Source: Planctomycetota bacterium
GTDB taxonomy: Bacteria > Planctomycetota > Planctomycetia > Pirellulales > Pirellulaceae
Length of the DNA stretch: 7,511 nt
Assembly (NCBI GenBank): GCA_029259935.1
Contig: JAJDEH010000224.1
Coordinates: forward strand, 1 to 7,511
Reading direction: 5' to 3'
Part shown: positions 1-6,156 of the stretch, piece after piece
Layout: every line of letters starts with the position of its first letter
Position numbering within the stretch: the first letter of the stretch is position 1
Program-made: the position numbers and the translations under genes
The notes under the pieces: model-generated
Database searches by the model: none
What the model was told of the DNA's origin: nothing
What the model saw: only the letters and a program-made list of their open reading frames with translations

Positions 1-129
1 GTCGAAGCCCGCTTCGGCCAGGAGTTTGTTGAGCTTGACGTAGAACACATGGCCCGGCGACTTCGGCAGCCGGTCGTGCGTAATGAACAAATCCTGCTGC
101 CGCTCCGTCGCCCACTTGCCCATCGCCAT
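1..129 (-). CDS. Transposase, N-terminal 43 residues (partial)
   Basis: Reading the minus strand from ATG at 129 gives an open frame of 43 codons that runs off the window edge. A strong Shine-Dalgarno AGGAGG lies seven bases before the ATG; a second in-frame ATG follows two codons later (123). The peptide begins MAMGKWATERQQDLF and contains LPKSPGHVFYVKLNKLLAEA (residues 21-40). The combination of a polar start, a 'PxSPGHxFYxxLNxLLAEAGFD' segment and a position just inside an IS end matches the N-terminus of DDE transposases of the IS1182-like/DUF772 type, as I recall them. The catalytic domain is not in the window, so it is not known whether the enzyme is intact. It points towards the window edge, away from the neighbouring di-iron protein gene. 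Confidence 0.65.
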   Translation of the reverse strand, partial: MAMGKWATERQQDLFITHDRLPKSPGHVFYVKLNKLLAEAGFD

Positions 130-190
130 CGCCCGGCCTCCTGTTTGCCGTCGCCCAAAAAACCGCCCGCCACATCGTAGCCGGCGGAAC

Positions 191-210
191 GAGTTTTTCA
201 ACGGCCTGCT
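191..210. repeat. Probable IS terminal inverted repeat
   Basis: The plus strand reads GAGTTTTTCAACGGCCTGCT. The minus-strand form (GCAGGCCGTTGAAAAACTC) resembles the ends of many IS1182/IS5-like elements with a GTTGAAAAA core. It lies about 60-80 bases upstream of the transposase start, where an IS end should be. The partner repeat is outside the window, so this remains an inference. Confidence 0.4.
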
Positions 211-269
211 AGATCACGATCTGCCGGTGCCGGACGGTCTCAGAAACACTTCGACCGAAAACACGGGGC

Positions 270-1271
270 TTAGTTCTTGATCGTCGCGGCAGCGTCTCGT
301 CGCAACCGCTTGATAAAGCGCGACAGTTCTGCCCATGCGTTGCCATAGAACTCGCTTCGCGTGACCCCAATCGCCTTCAGTCCCGGCGCATGGTTGGCCC
401 ACAACATCGTTGCTGCGGCAAGACCAAGCATTCGGAATGCGCATTCCCAAACACGCCCATAATGGGCACCGTTCGAGCGTGACGCCTGAGCCAAGCGCTC
501 GCGATGAAAAGCCACATGCCCGGCCTCATCTCGCAGGATCAATCCGCACACACCGCGAAGTGCCTCATCGCAGGCACGCCGTCGAATCAGCCGGTAGTAC
601 ACCGTGCTAACGATCTCGGTCAGCAGTAAGATCGTCAGCTCAAAACGCACTCCTAGCCATTTCCGCAGAGTGCAGAAGGCAGAAAAACTCCAGTGACCAT
701 CAATGCAAGTTCCACCGAAACGGTCGACAACCCTTTTGAGCAGGCGAGCATGTTCCTGCTCCTCGGCAAACCAACAATCAACCAGCTCCCGTGTCGCGTC
801 ACAGTTTCCGCTGAACGTGTCGACATTCCAAGCGATCAACGACGCCGGTCCACCGCCGTCCCCGAGTTGGAACTGCTCCAGGGATCGCAACAGCGGTGCG
901 ACGGTATCGTTGGAAAGCGTGATCGGTGCTTCCCACTTTGGTTCTGCTCGGTTTAGCTTGTTCTCGTGAAAATGAGCGCGCCACCGATTGACGAAAGCCG
1001 CTCTCGCGAAGGCGGCATAATGAGTTCGCTGTCGTATCTGGTCCGGCACGGTGATCGACTGCGCGGAAAGCCATGTCGCAGAAAGCACACCCGCCGAAAT
1101 AAGAATTGAACCGGCGACGAACCCCGCTCCACCGGCCGTTACGTCCAGTGGATGCGACGACGCAAGATAAATGTAGCTGATCCCCATGCCCGCTACACCG
1201 GCCGCCGCAACCAGGAACGCAATAACCAGCATCCGCCGTTTCAAAAGCGGAACTGCGTTTACGGCATCCAT
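270..1271 (-). CDS. Membrane-anchored ferritin-like di-iron protein
   Basis: This 333-residue protein has two N-terminal hydrophobic segments (about 13-36 and 45-70), then a soluble part with the ligand pattern of a ferritin-like four-helix bundle. Visible candidates are Glu132 in LLRSLEQF, Glu171 and His174 in AEEQEH, Glu219 in LLLTEIVSTVYY, and Glu249 and His252 in RDEAGHVAFH. This E / ExxH / E / ExxH set is that of di-iron carboxylate enzymes such as acyl-ACP desaturases, AurF-like oxygenases and related oxidases. The EEQEHARLL and DEAGH motifs look most like the desaturase-type arrangement. The substrate is unknown; a membrane anchor suggests a lipid or membrane-bound partner. The start at 1271 is chosen because GAGGAG lies five bases upstream; an upstream ATG at 1340 would add 23 unconvincing residues. 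It is the last gene of a probable three-gene unit, 76 bases after a PEP-CTERM protein gene. I am fairly sure of the fold and unsure of the function. Confidence 0.72.
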   Translation of the reverse strand: MDAVNAVPLLKRRMLVIAFLVAAAGVAGMGISYIYLASSHPLDVTAGGAGFVAGSILISAGVLSATWLSAQSITVPDQIRQRTHYAAFARAAFVNRWRAHFHENKLNRAEPKWEAPITLSNDTVAPLLRSLEQFQLGDGGGPASLIAWNVDTFSGNCDATRELVDCWFAEEQEHARLLKRVVDRFGGTCIDGHWSFSAFCTLRKWLGVRFELTILLLTEIVSTVYYRLIRRRACDEALRGVCGLILRDEAGHVAFHRERLAQASRSNGAHYGRVWECAFRMLGLAAATMLWANHAPGLKAIGVTRSEFYGNAWAELSRFIKRLRRDAAATIKN

Positions 1272-1276
1272 ATATT

Positions 1277-1282
1277 CTCCTC
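1277..1282 (-). promoter_or_regulatory. Ribosome binding site that fixes the di-iron protein start
   Basis: GAGGAG on the minus strand, five bases before ATG at 1271. It decides between this start and the in-frame ATG at 1340. Confidence 0.7.
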
Positions 1283-1347
1283 TAAGTCGTGATGCACGTG
1301 CCCCGCGGTTGGCCTCGACATTGTTGCCTGGCAATTGCATTCTACGT

Positions 1348-2232
1348 TCACGTCGGGCGCCGGGCCATTCGAGTTCTCGAATCGAAACGGATCGCGCAAA
1401 GCACGAGTACGCACGACATCGCGACGAGCGAAGTGGCCATTATAGATGGCTCAGGGACAATCGATACTGCGTCCAGCAACACGGGGCCAGAACCTTCCGA
1501 CAGATATCGAACTCGGTCGAGCATTGAGGGCGTCCCGCGAAAGCCAAGCGGGTCCGGCGCATCGTATCGCACGTCGTTGACGAAGAATTCCCACGTCTGC
1601 GTAGCAACATCGCCCACGATATTGATCTTGTACCAAACGTCCGGCTCCCAGGTAGAACCGCTAAACTCCCGAGGTGCTACGGCCGCGCCATCTCCGACGC
1701 CGTCGATGACGTAGAACCGTCCGTCAGGAAACGCCTGCCAAATCGGCCCCTGATACAGCGCATTGCTGGAGAATTGCTGTTCGACGTACGCAACGAGCCG
1801 TGCTCCCGTCGACATGCGGACGTATTGCTCGATCTCGAATTGATTACGCGAAGCGGATACCCATGCACGATGGACCTCCGTCGTGGGTGTGATCTGGGCT
1901 GCGCCGTCGCCTTCGAAGACGACTGCGGACTGGACGATATTGCCCCCAGTCCACGGCCCGACCCACCCAAGCTCATTTCCGCCCGAACCACCGAGCGGAC
2001 CGCCTAGTTGATACGGCGAGTTCACAATGTCGTCGGCATTCAGTCCCGTGGCGTCGTTGAAACCGGCTTGGGCCAACGGAATGGCGATCACATTCGGTGC
2101 CACCGCCGTCCAGGTTGCGGCCGTCAATAGGTACGAAGCGACGATGCGTCGCCCTTTTGAAAATGCCCCCAAAGCTCGAAAGCGAAGAGAAGCGTTGGTT
2201 CGTTTTCGTCGTGACATTGCGAACTCGTTCAT
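1348..2232 (-). CDS. PEP-CTERM sorting domain protein, lectin-like body
   Basis: The product is 294 residues. A basic N-terminus (RRKR, residues 8-11) precedes a hydrophobic export signal at about 29-55. The body has no motif I can name firmly, but its aromatic beta-rich segments (WEPDVWYKINIVGD at 195-208, TQTWEFFVNDVRYD at 211-224) resemble concanavalin/LamG-like jelly-roll domains. The C-terminus is a clear PEP-CTERM tail: VPEPS at 259-263, a hydrophobic helix at about 264-281, and a basic end (RTRMARR). Such tails are known to be recognised by exosortase, which removes them during delivery to the cell surface or extracellular matrix. The start is uncertain: ATG at 2232 and ATG at 2217 (MSRRKR) are both poorly supported by a ribosome binding site. 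It lies 82 bases after the larger PEP-CTERM gene and 76 bases before the di-iron protein gene, all on one strand, which fits co-transcription. Confidence 0.8.
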   Translation of the reverse strand: MNEFAMSRRKRTNASLRFRALGAFSKGRRIVASYLLTAATWTAVAPNVIAIPLAQAGFNDATGLNADDIVNSPYQLGGPLGGSGGNELGWVGPWTGGNIVQSAVVFEGDGAAQITPTTEVHRAWVSASRNQFEIEQYVRMSTGARLVAYVEQQFSSNALYQGPIWQAFPDGRFYVIDGVGDGAAVAPREFSGSTWEPDVWYKINIVGDVATQTWEFFVNDVRYDAPDPLGFRGTPSMLDRVRYLSEGSGPVLLDAVSIVPEPSIMATSLVAMSCVLVLCAIRFDSRTRMARRPT

Positions 2233-2314
2233 CGATGAGGTGCGTGGTGGAGAATGCGTGAATCGCCTTCCGTTAGGCCTGAGCTATCGCGAAGTATTCC
2301 GAGCGTCCAGAATC

Positions 2315-4168
2315 TCAGGTGGATGCCGAGCGTCGCGGCGGCAACTTACCGCATCCAGTGGTTCGGAAAGCGATCATCACGGCACAGCCGATAAGCGTCA
2401 GCGTGAGCGCGGAAGGTTCGGGAACCACCTGAACACCGAGGATACGGATTTCGTCGAACTCGTAACGTTCGGATCCGGCGCTGGAATTGCTCGAACTGCG
2501 AATAAACAGCGATACCTGAGTCCAATGGGGAGGAACCTCGACGTGCCAGTAGCGGTAAGCGACGCGAGAGAGAAAGTCGATGTCGTCGAAGTCATTGTTC
2601 CCGACGAAACCGAACCAAGGCACGACCTCTTGCCCGTCTGTGATTGATGCTAGGACATAATCGCCTGATTCGTACCCGGTGAACACGACACGTAGTCGCA
2701 TCGATATGCTCACATCGTGCAGTCCGTCCAGTGGCACGAAGTCAAATGTCGTCTCGGCATTTACCGATTGGTGTACAAGAACCGGTGAATTCGCGTCGGT
2801 CGAAACCGCTACTCCGTAAAATGGGTTCACGCCGCCAGTAACCCCAAGCAACCGCGAGCGAAATCCGAGTTCCGACTGATCGGGCCGTGGGACGAAGGAC
2901 GAATTGCCCAGTTGCGGTTCGGCGAAATCGGATATTGCGATTCGTCGAGTGGCTTGATCCGTGCCTCGCACTAGCGACACCGAGCCAGCAATTTCGGCAC
3001 TCGAACTGTCATGCCACGCAGAAATAACGTAGTCGTTGTTCCAGGCGGTGATCTTGAACCCAAACTCGTCGCCTATCGAACGCGAGGGACTAGAAATGCG
3101 GCGGATATAATCTCCAGTCGGGATATCAAAGACGTGCACCACGCCGACATCTTGTCCTTGGATATCGTCGTTTGGCACGCCCATGATGAGGTGGCGACCG
3201 ACCGTTGCAATCGTGTAGCCGACTCTGTCTTCGGCGTCGGGATACGGATTCGCGAAGGTGCGAACGACTTGCGCCGTGTCGACATCAAACAAGTAGATGA
3301 TGCCTGAGTCAGTCGCAGCAAAGTCATCGCGATGGGCCGAAATCAAGACTTGGTCGCCATACGTGGCAATGGCCGACCCGAATCGGTCGTTAGAAGTGGG
3401 CTCCGGGTTGTGAAATGTCTGCAAGAGCTCCCCACTAGCGCGGTCAAACATGTATGCGATTCCCGCGTCAACTCCGCCGGTTGCGTTGGCGAAGGCACCG
3501 ATAAAGACCTGGTCTCCTGCCGGCCTGATGGAGAAACCGAATTGGTCTCCGGTGTGCGGATTTGGGCTGCGGTACGTCCGCAGCAATTGGCCAGAAGAGC
3601 TATCGTATTCGTACACGGCGCCGGCGACCGAACTGTCGGGAAACGAACCTGGTGCCGCGATCCACAATTCGTTCGATGTCGCCAAGATTGTGCCGCCGAA
3701 ATCGGCCGTGGCTGCCGGCGAAGGGCTGTACATCGTGCGAATTGCGTCGCCCGTCGCTAAATCGTAGACGAACACTGCACCGGCCCGATTCGCTTCGGAG
3801 CTGTTACCGGGCGAACCGACATAAAGATAATTCCCGGAAGCCGCAACGGAACTTCCAAATACATATTCCTGGCCAGGAGTCGGATTGTCGACGGAATAAT
3901 TGAGGCGCCGTCCTTGGAGGTCGTAGACATACACACGCCCCGACGCCAGTGCTTGACCGCTGTATCCGCTCGCACCCATGACTAAGCTGTCATCCGAAAC
4001 CGCGAGCGAAGCTCCAAGCTGCTCCAGCGGGATCGAGTTGCCTAACCTAAAGACAATCTCGCCGGGAAAACCAAACGTACTTGGCGACGTTATGGTCAGG
4101 ATTGCGCCAAACGCAAGCAATGTGCTACGAAACGCGACGCGCATATCGCGAGAAAGAATAGTGTTCAT
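2315..4168 (-). CDS. Secreted seven-bladed FG-GAP-like beta-propeller with PEP-CTERM tail
   Basis: The 617-residue product starts with an export signal (hydrophobic about 11-34). Residues 41-402 form seven repeats. Each opens with an [FLV]G pair (51, 104, 157, 210, 263, 316 and 369, exactly 53 apart), followed by a beta strand ending in 'GxP/GAx' and a 'GxVYVYDxxxGxxxRT' strand. This matches FG-GAP_2-type repeats that build integrin-like beta-propellers, and seven units close one ring. A beta-rich region (about 410-577) follows, with IRSSSNSSAGSERYEFDEIRI near its end, as in DUF642/CBM-like sandwiches; that assignment is loose. The tail is VPEPSALTL (PEP at 583-585), a hydrophobic helix, then PPRR. 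It is probably exported and sorted by exosortase; a role in adhesion or the extracellular matrix is inference. The start at 4168 is chosen because GAGG lies eight bases upstream and a signal peptide follows at once; the open frame extends to 4309 without a site for initiation. It is the first gene of the minus-strand unit behind the promoter at 4301-4328. Confidence 0.87.
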   Translation of the reverse strand: MNTILSRDMRVAFRSTLLAFGAILTITSPSTFGFPGEIVFRLGNSIPLEQLGASLAVSDDSLVMGASGYSGQALASGRVYVYDLQGRRLNYSVDNPTPGQEYVFGSSVAASGNYLYVGSPGNSSEANRAGAVFVYDLATGDAIRTMYSPSPAATADFGGTILATSNELWIAAPGSFPDSSVAGAVYEYDSSSGQLLRTYRSPNPHTGDQFGFSIRPAGDQVFIGAFANATGGVDAGIAYMFDRASGELLQTFHNPEPTSNDRFGSAIATYGDQVLISAHRDDFAATDSGIIYLFDVDTAQVVRTFANPYPDAEDRVGYTIATVGRHLIMGVPNDDIQGQDVGVVHVFDIPTGDYIRRISSPSRSIGDEFGFKITAWNNDYVISAWHDSSSAEIAGSVSLVRGTDQATRRIAISDFAEPQLGNSSFVPRPDQSELGFRSRLLGVTGGVNPFYGVAVSTDANSPVLVHQSVNAETTFDFVPLDGLHDVSISMRLRVVFTGYESGDYVLASITDGQEVVPWFGFVGNNDFDDIDFLSRVAYRYWHVEVPPHWTQVSLFIRSSSNSSAGSERYEFDEIRILGVQVVPEPSALTLTLIGCAVMIAFRTTGCGKLPPRRSAST

Positions 4169-4269
4169 GGGAACTACCTCGTGGAGAAAACGGATCGGAA
4201 ATTGAATACAACTCAAATCGCGATCGTTTTTTCCACTGGCGCTCCTGTGAACTATCGCAGCAATAGGCG

Positions 4270-4287
4270 AGGGGGGCAGGGCCCCTT
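4270..4287 (-). other. GC-rich hairpin at the head of the 5' leader
   Basis: On the minus strand GGGGC-CCT-GCCCC (alternatively GGGG with a five-base loop) folds into a short strong stem, starting about seven bases after the predicted transcription start. No T-run follows, so it is not an intrinsic terminator. It may stabilise the leader of the PEP-CTERM transcript. The rest of the leader (4169-4269) shows only the ribosome binding site GAGG at 4177-4180. Confidence 0.35.
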
Positions 4288-4295
4288 GAAGTCGT

Positions 4296-4608
4296 TTACG
4301 ATGATACACTGGCCATTCCGGCTGTCAATGTTTTTTTGTCGGGCGTAACACCTAAAAACACCGCTCCGGCCGGCGCCTCAATCACGATCCGCCCCCGCCG
4401 TCCCTTTCGGCCAACGAACCTCACGACCACCCGCACGCCGTCGATCTCGACGACGCGGGTTTCGCCCACATTTCGCCAACGATCTGCGTGTATTCGTTTG
4501 GCTGAGTGTCGTCGTGCGATTTCCGGGGGGCCGAACTGGCGGACCAGAAGCGTGCCGGTCGCTAGACTGGATGTGACCAGAAGTGCTATTTGATCCGTCG
4601 TTGGCCAT
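4296..4608 (-). CDS. Small CsrA-like protein, left copy, probably frameshifted
   Basis: The conserved core is read in the frame that ends at 4296: VGETRVVEIDGVRVVV, then GRKGRRGRIVIEAPAGAVF. It lines up well with the CsrA pattern [30 protein letters not shown]. It also matches the right copy at 5839-6066 at about 20 of 38 core positions, counted by eye. That frame has no ATG and only an unsupported TTG at 4673. The obvious start, ATG at 4608 behind AAGGAG, is one frame off and gives MANDGSNSTSGHIQSSDRHA. Leaving out one base at the six-C run (4525-4530) would join the two into a protein of about 100 residues. So this is either a recent pseudogene, a sequencing slip, programmed frameshifting, or initiation at an unusual codon. 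Compared with CsrA it lacks the HREE segment carrying the RNA-binding arginine. The role is unknown. Its last codons overlap the promoter of the next unit. Confidence 0.55.
4301..4328 (-). promoter_or_regulatory. Sigma-70 promoter for the PEP-CTERM / di-iron unit
   Basis: The minus strand carries TTGACA (4328-4323), a 16-base spacer and TATCAT (4306-4301). The -35 box is perfect and the -10 box is 5 of 6 to consensus. Transcription would start near 4294 and leave a leader of about 126 bases before ATG at 4168. The promoter lies inside the last codons of the CsrA-like gene on the same strand. Confidence 0.65.
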
Positions 4609-4613
4609 TTCGG

Positions 4614-4619
4614 CTCCTT
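4614..4619 (-). promoter_or_regulatory. Ribosome binding site before ATG 4608
   Basis: AAGGAG on the minus strand, five bases before ATG at 4608. It is strong, yet it serves a frame that does not contain the CsrA-like core, which is the main evidence for a frameshift in this gene. Confidence 0.55.
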
Positions 4620-4748
4620 CCTGACGAGTTTGAGTCGTTCGACGATGGCGGACCTGGAAATGTCGGTGCGCAAAGGAGGGCCGCGCCGTTCCGTAAGTCT
4701 TGCGCCAGCGACGCCGAAGAATCGGGAAACGGCGAAATGGAGTTACCG

Positions 4749-5810
4749 ATGGATATCCTCGCTCGCCTGCCGAACACCCACGCCGGTCGGCATACCAAAT
4801 GGCTGTGGTCGCTGATGCTCGCCGTTGCGGAGGGTGATGGGCAAATTGATTTGGAAGAAGTCGCAAGGCACTTTGCGCCTTCGGTTTTTGCACATGTTCC
4901 GGCCGCCGATCTTCGCGCGAACTGGACGCAACTCGCGCCGTCCATGTCGCTTGTCACCGAGTTGATCGAAGAAACGAATTCTGAACATTGCTACTCCGCA
5001 CTGCTGAGATCAAACGAGGGCTGGCTACGCTTTGCGTGCCTCGTACAAGACAACGAGCCGAAACTACTCGTCGCCGCATACTGGTCTCTCGCCCTTGACC
5101 CGAACTGCTACGTCGATCGGCGAGTGCAACGTGCTGGGCGCGATGTGCAAATCCGCGACTATGGCGGGGCCGGTCCGCTCATGCTGTTGTGGCACGGCGC
5201 CGGGTGTGAACTTACAAGCTGGGAAACGATAGTCCCGCTTCTCACCGGCTTCCACCTGATCGCTCAGGATTTGCCCGGTCATGGCCGGTCTCGATCACGC
5301 GTGTTCACGACCGCTGACGCACTTGCGGACGCGGATGCCGTCATCGCCGAGGTCGACCAAGGTGCGCCCATCGTCGTAGGTCACTCGCTCGGCGGCTATC
5401 TGAGTCTTCGATACGCGGCCACCCGCAAGTGCGTTGGCTGGATCGGGCTGGATGGCCCGCTGGGACTGGTTTATCCGTGGGACGTAGATGATTGCGGCAA
5501 TTCGGAAACCATCCTTCAAATCAGCCGCGAAATCAACGCATTCGATGTTGCGGCGGAATTCGCGGCGATCGATTGCCCAGCGATGCTCATGCTTTGTGCT
5601 GTCGCTGCCAACTCGCTCGAAAAAAAGATCGTTCAGCGTCGCCAGGAACTCGCCGAGCATCTCGCGCGGCACCACTCAGAGGTGCATGTCGAATGGGTTC
5701 AAAGGGCACACGACGCGATTCTGTTCGACCGATCCGACGAAATCGCCGTGCACATCCTGGACTTTCTCCACCGGTCCCATGCAATCGGCCGCATTCCCGC
5801 CGAGAATTGA
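4749..5810 (+). CDS. Alpha/beta-hydrolase with N-terminal ORF12_N (NTF2-like) domain
   Basis: The 353-residue product has two parts. Residues 1-117 (TxAGRxxxW at 10-18, EEVARHFAPSVFAHVPAADL at 36-55) resemble the ORF12_N/Cpe-LpqF domain found in front of serine beta-lactamases and some alpha/beta-hydrolases, with an NTF2-like fold. Residues about 127-340 are a classic alpha/beta-hydrolase: oxyanion segment LLWHGAG (His149), DLPGHGRS after strand 4, nucleophile elbow GHSLGG (Ser213) and RAHDAILFD with the likely catalytic His321. The usual acid after strand 7 is not visible (the segment reads LMLCAVAANSLEK); Asp235 in GLDGP after strand 6 may replace it. The substrate is unknown. The start at 4749 has GGAG six bases upstream; ATG at 4737 is an alternative, while the frame back to 4590 looks non-coding and overlaps the minus-strand gene. 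No good promoter is visible. It lies between two CsrA-like genes on the opposite strand, divergent from one and convergent with the other (28-base gap). Confidence 0.8.
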   Translation: MDILARLPNTHAGRHTKWLWSLMLAVAEGDGQIDLEEVARHFAPSVFAHVPAADLRANWTQLAPSMSLVTELIEETNSEHCYSALLRSNEGWLRFACLVQDNEPKLLVAAYWSLALDPNCYVDRRVQRAGRDVQIRDYGGAGPLMLLWHGAGCELTSWETIVPLLTGFHLIAQDLPGHGRSRSRVFTTADALADADAVIAEVDQGAPIVVGHSLGGYLSLRYAATRKCVGWIGLDGPLGLVYPWDVDDCGNSETILQISREINAFDVAAEFAAIDCPAMLMLCAVAANSLEKKIVQRRQELAEHLARHHSEVHVEWVQRAHDAILFDRSDEIAVHILDFLHRSHAIGRIPAEN

Positions 5811-5838
5811 TTGGCTCACCGTTTGGACCTCGGTTTCG

Positions 5839-6066
5839 TTACTGCAAATCGGCGGACGGCTTGCCGTCGGAAGTTGTGAACGTTGCCCCCGCCGGCGCCA
5901 CGACGGACAGCCGTGCTCGCCGCCCTTTTCGACCGACCACACGCAAGCTAATGACCACGCCGTCGACTTTTATCTCGCACCCCTGGCCCACCGCGAACCA
6001 GTCGATCAGCCGGCTTGTTGGCGATTCCACCCGCGTCCGCTCGTCGGCCGTGACGTTCTTCCCCAT
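5839..6066 (-). CDS. Small CsrA-like protein, right copy
   Basis: The product has 75 residues: a polar N-terminus (1-17), then SRLIDWFAVGQ (18-28), VDGVVISLRVVGRKGRRARL (34-53) and VAPAGATF (56-63). The core matches the left copy (GRKGRR.R....APAGA.F) and follows the CsrA layout: strand 1 with hydrophobic residues before VG, an IxxGVxIxVxxxxGxxxRxxxxAP middle, and a strand 5 stub. CsrA residues that contact RNA are missing: the LTRR-type strand 1 is LIDWF and the HREE motif after AP is absent. It may therefore be a CsrA-fold protein with another role; RNA binding through the basic RKGRRAR loop is possible. ATG at 6066 is preceded by a G-rich stretch (GGGGGCGAGGCG), a fair but not classical ribosome binding site. 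It lies downstream of the primase gene on the same strand, 90 bases away, with repeats between, and could share its transcript. Confidence 0.6.
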   Translation of the reverse strand: MGKNVTADERTRVESPTSRLIDWFAVGQGCEIKVDGVVISLRVVGRKGRRARLSVVAPAGATFTTSDGKPSADLQ

Positions 6067-6081
6067 CGCCTCGCCCCCTGA

Positions 6082-6093
6082 AAACCGGACAAT
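6082..6093. repeat. Direct repeat AAACCGGACAAT, copy 1
   Basis: Exact 12-base match to 6138-6149, offset by 56 bases. It lies just upstream of the right CsrA-like gene and directly beside the palindrome at 6094-6106. Confidence 0.5.
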
Positions 6094-6106
6094 CGCCGAA
6101 TCGGCG
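6094..6106. repeat. Perfect palindrome CGCCGA-A-TCGGCG
   Basis: A six-base inverted repeat around one central base, adjoining the first 12-base direct repeat. It is 28 bases upstream of the right CsrA-like start and so suited to be an operator or an RNA hairpin in its leader. No regulator is identified. Confidence 0.4.
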
Positions 6107-6132
6107 TAAGTCTTTATGATTCAATCGGTTCC

Positions 6133-6155
6133 GTCCGAAACCGGACAATTCGGAC
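6133..6155. repeat. Inverted repeat enclosing direct repeat copy 2
   Basis: GTCCGAA (6133-6139) and TTCGGAC (6149-6155) pair across nine bases; the second 12-base repeat AAACCGGACAAT (6138-6149) fills the loop. It starts one base after the primase stop codon. A T-run is absent, so an intrinsic terminator is unlikely; a binding site, an RNA processing site or an element end are options. Confidence 0.45.
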
Positions 6156-6156
6156 A

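Larger units (their letters stand above)
1..212 (-). mobile_element. Left end of an insertion sequence (truncated by window edge)
   Basis: This stretch holds the start of a transposase gene (1-129) and about 80 bases of leader that end in a motif typical of IS termini, read on the minus strand as AGCAGGCCGTTGAAAAACTC (191-210). The four bases CTAG at 209-212 sit at the outer edge and could be target sequence, but the other end of the element is outside the window, so no target duplication can be checked. The family is probably IS1182-like or a related DDE group, by recall of the transposase N-terminus and of the end motif. The boundary is approximate. Confidence 0.5.

Noticed and set aside
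2256..2285. Terminator between the two PEP-CTERM genes
   Set aside because: The GCCT-AACGGA-AGGC stem on the minus strand is only four base pairs and has no T-run after it.
3011..3975. Open frames on either strand overlapping the propeller gene
   Set aside because: They follow the repeat structure of the real gene and show no domain or initiation signal.
4213..4236. Seven-codon leader frame (GTG at 4236 with AGGAG five bases upstream) in the PEP-CTERM leader
   Set aside because: It begins with GTG, is very short and has no regulatory codon pattern or attenuator; chance is likely.
4169..4309. N-terminal extension of the propeller protein to 4309
   Set aside because: It would cover the predicted leader and -10 box; the signal peptide and ribosome binding site fit the start at 4168.
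4590..4748. Longer hydrolase frame starting at 4590
   Set aside because: The extra 53 residues look non-coding, overlap the minus-strand gene start and have no ribosome binding site; the family domain begins just after 4749.
4378..4893. Minus-strand open frame of 171 codons across the CsrA-like and hydrolase starts
   Set aside because: The upstream part is antisense to the hydrolase and Arg/Pro-rich; only the part from ATG 4608 is considered, as the start of the frameshifted gene.
6081..6156. Integron attC site or intrinsic terminator
   Set aside because: The core GTTRRRY/RYYYAAC sites are absent, and the hairpins are not followed by a T-run.
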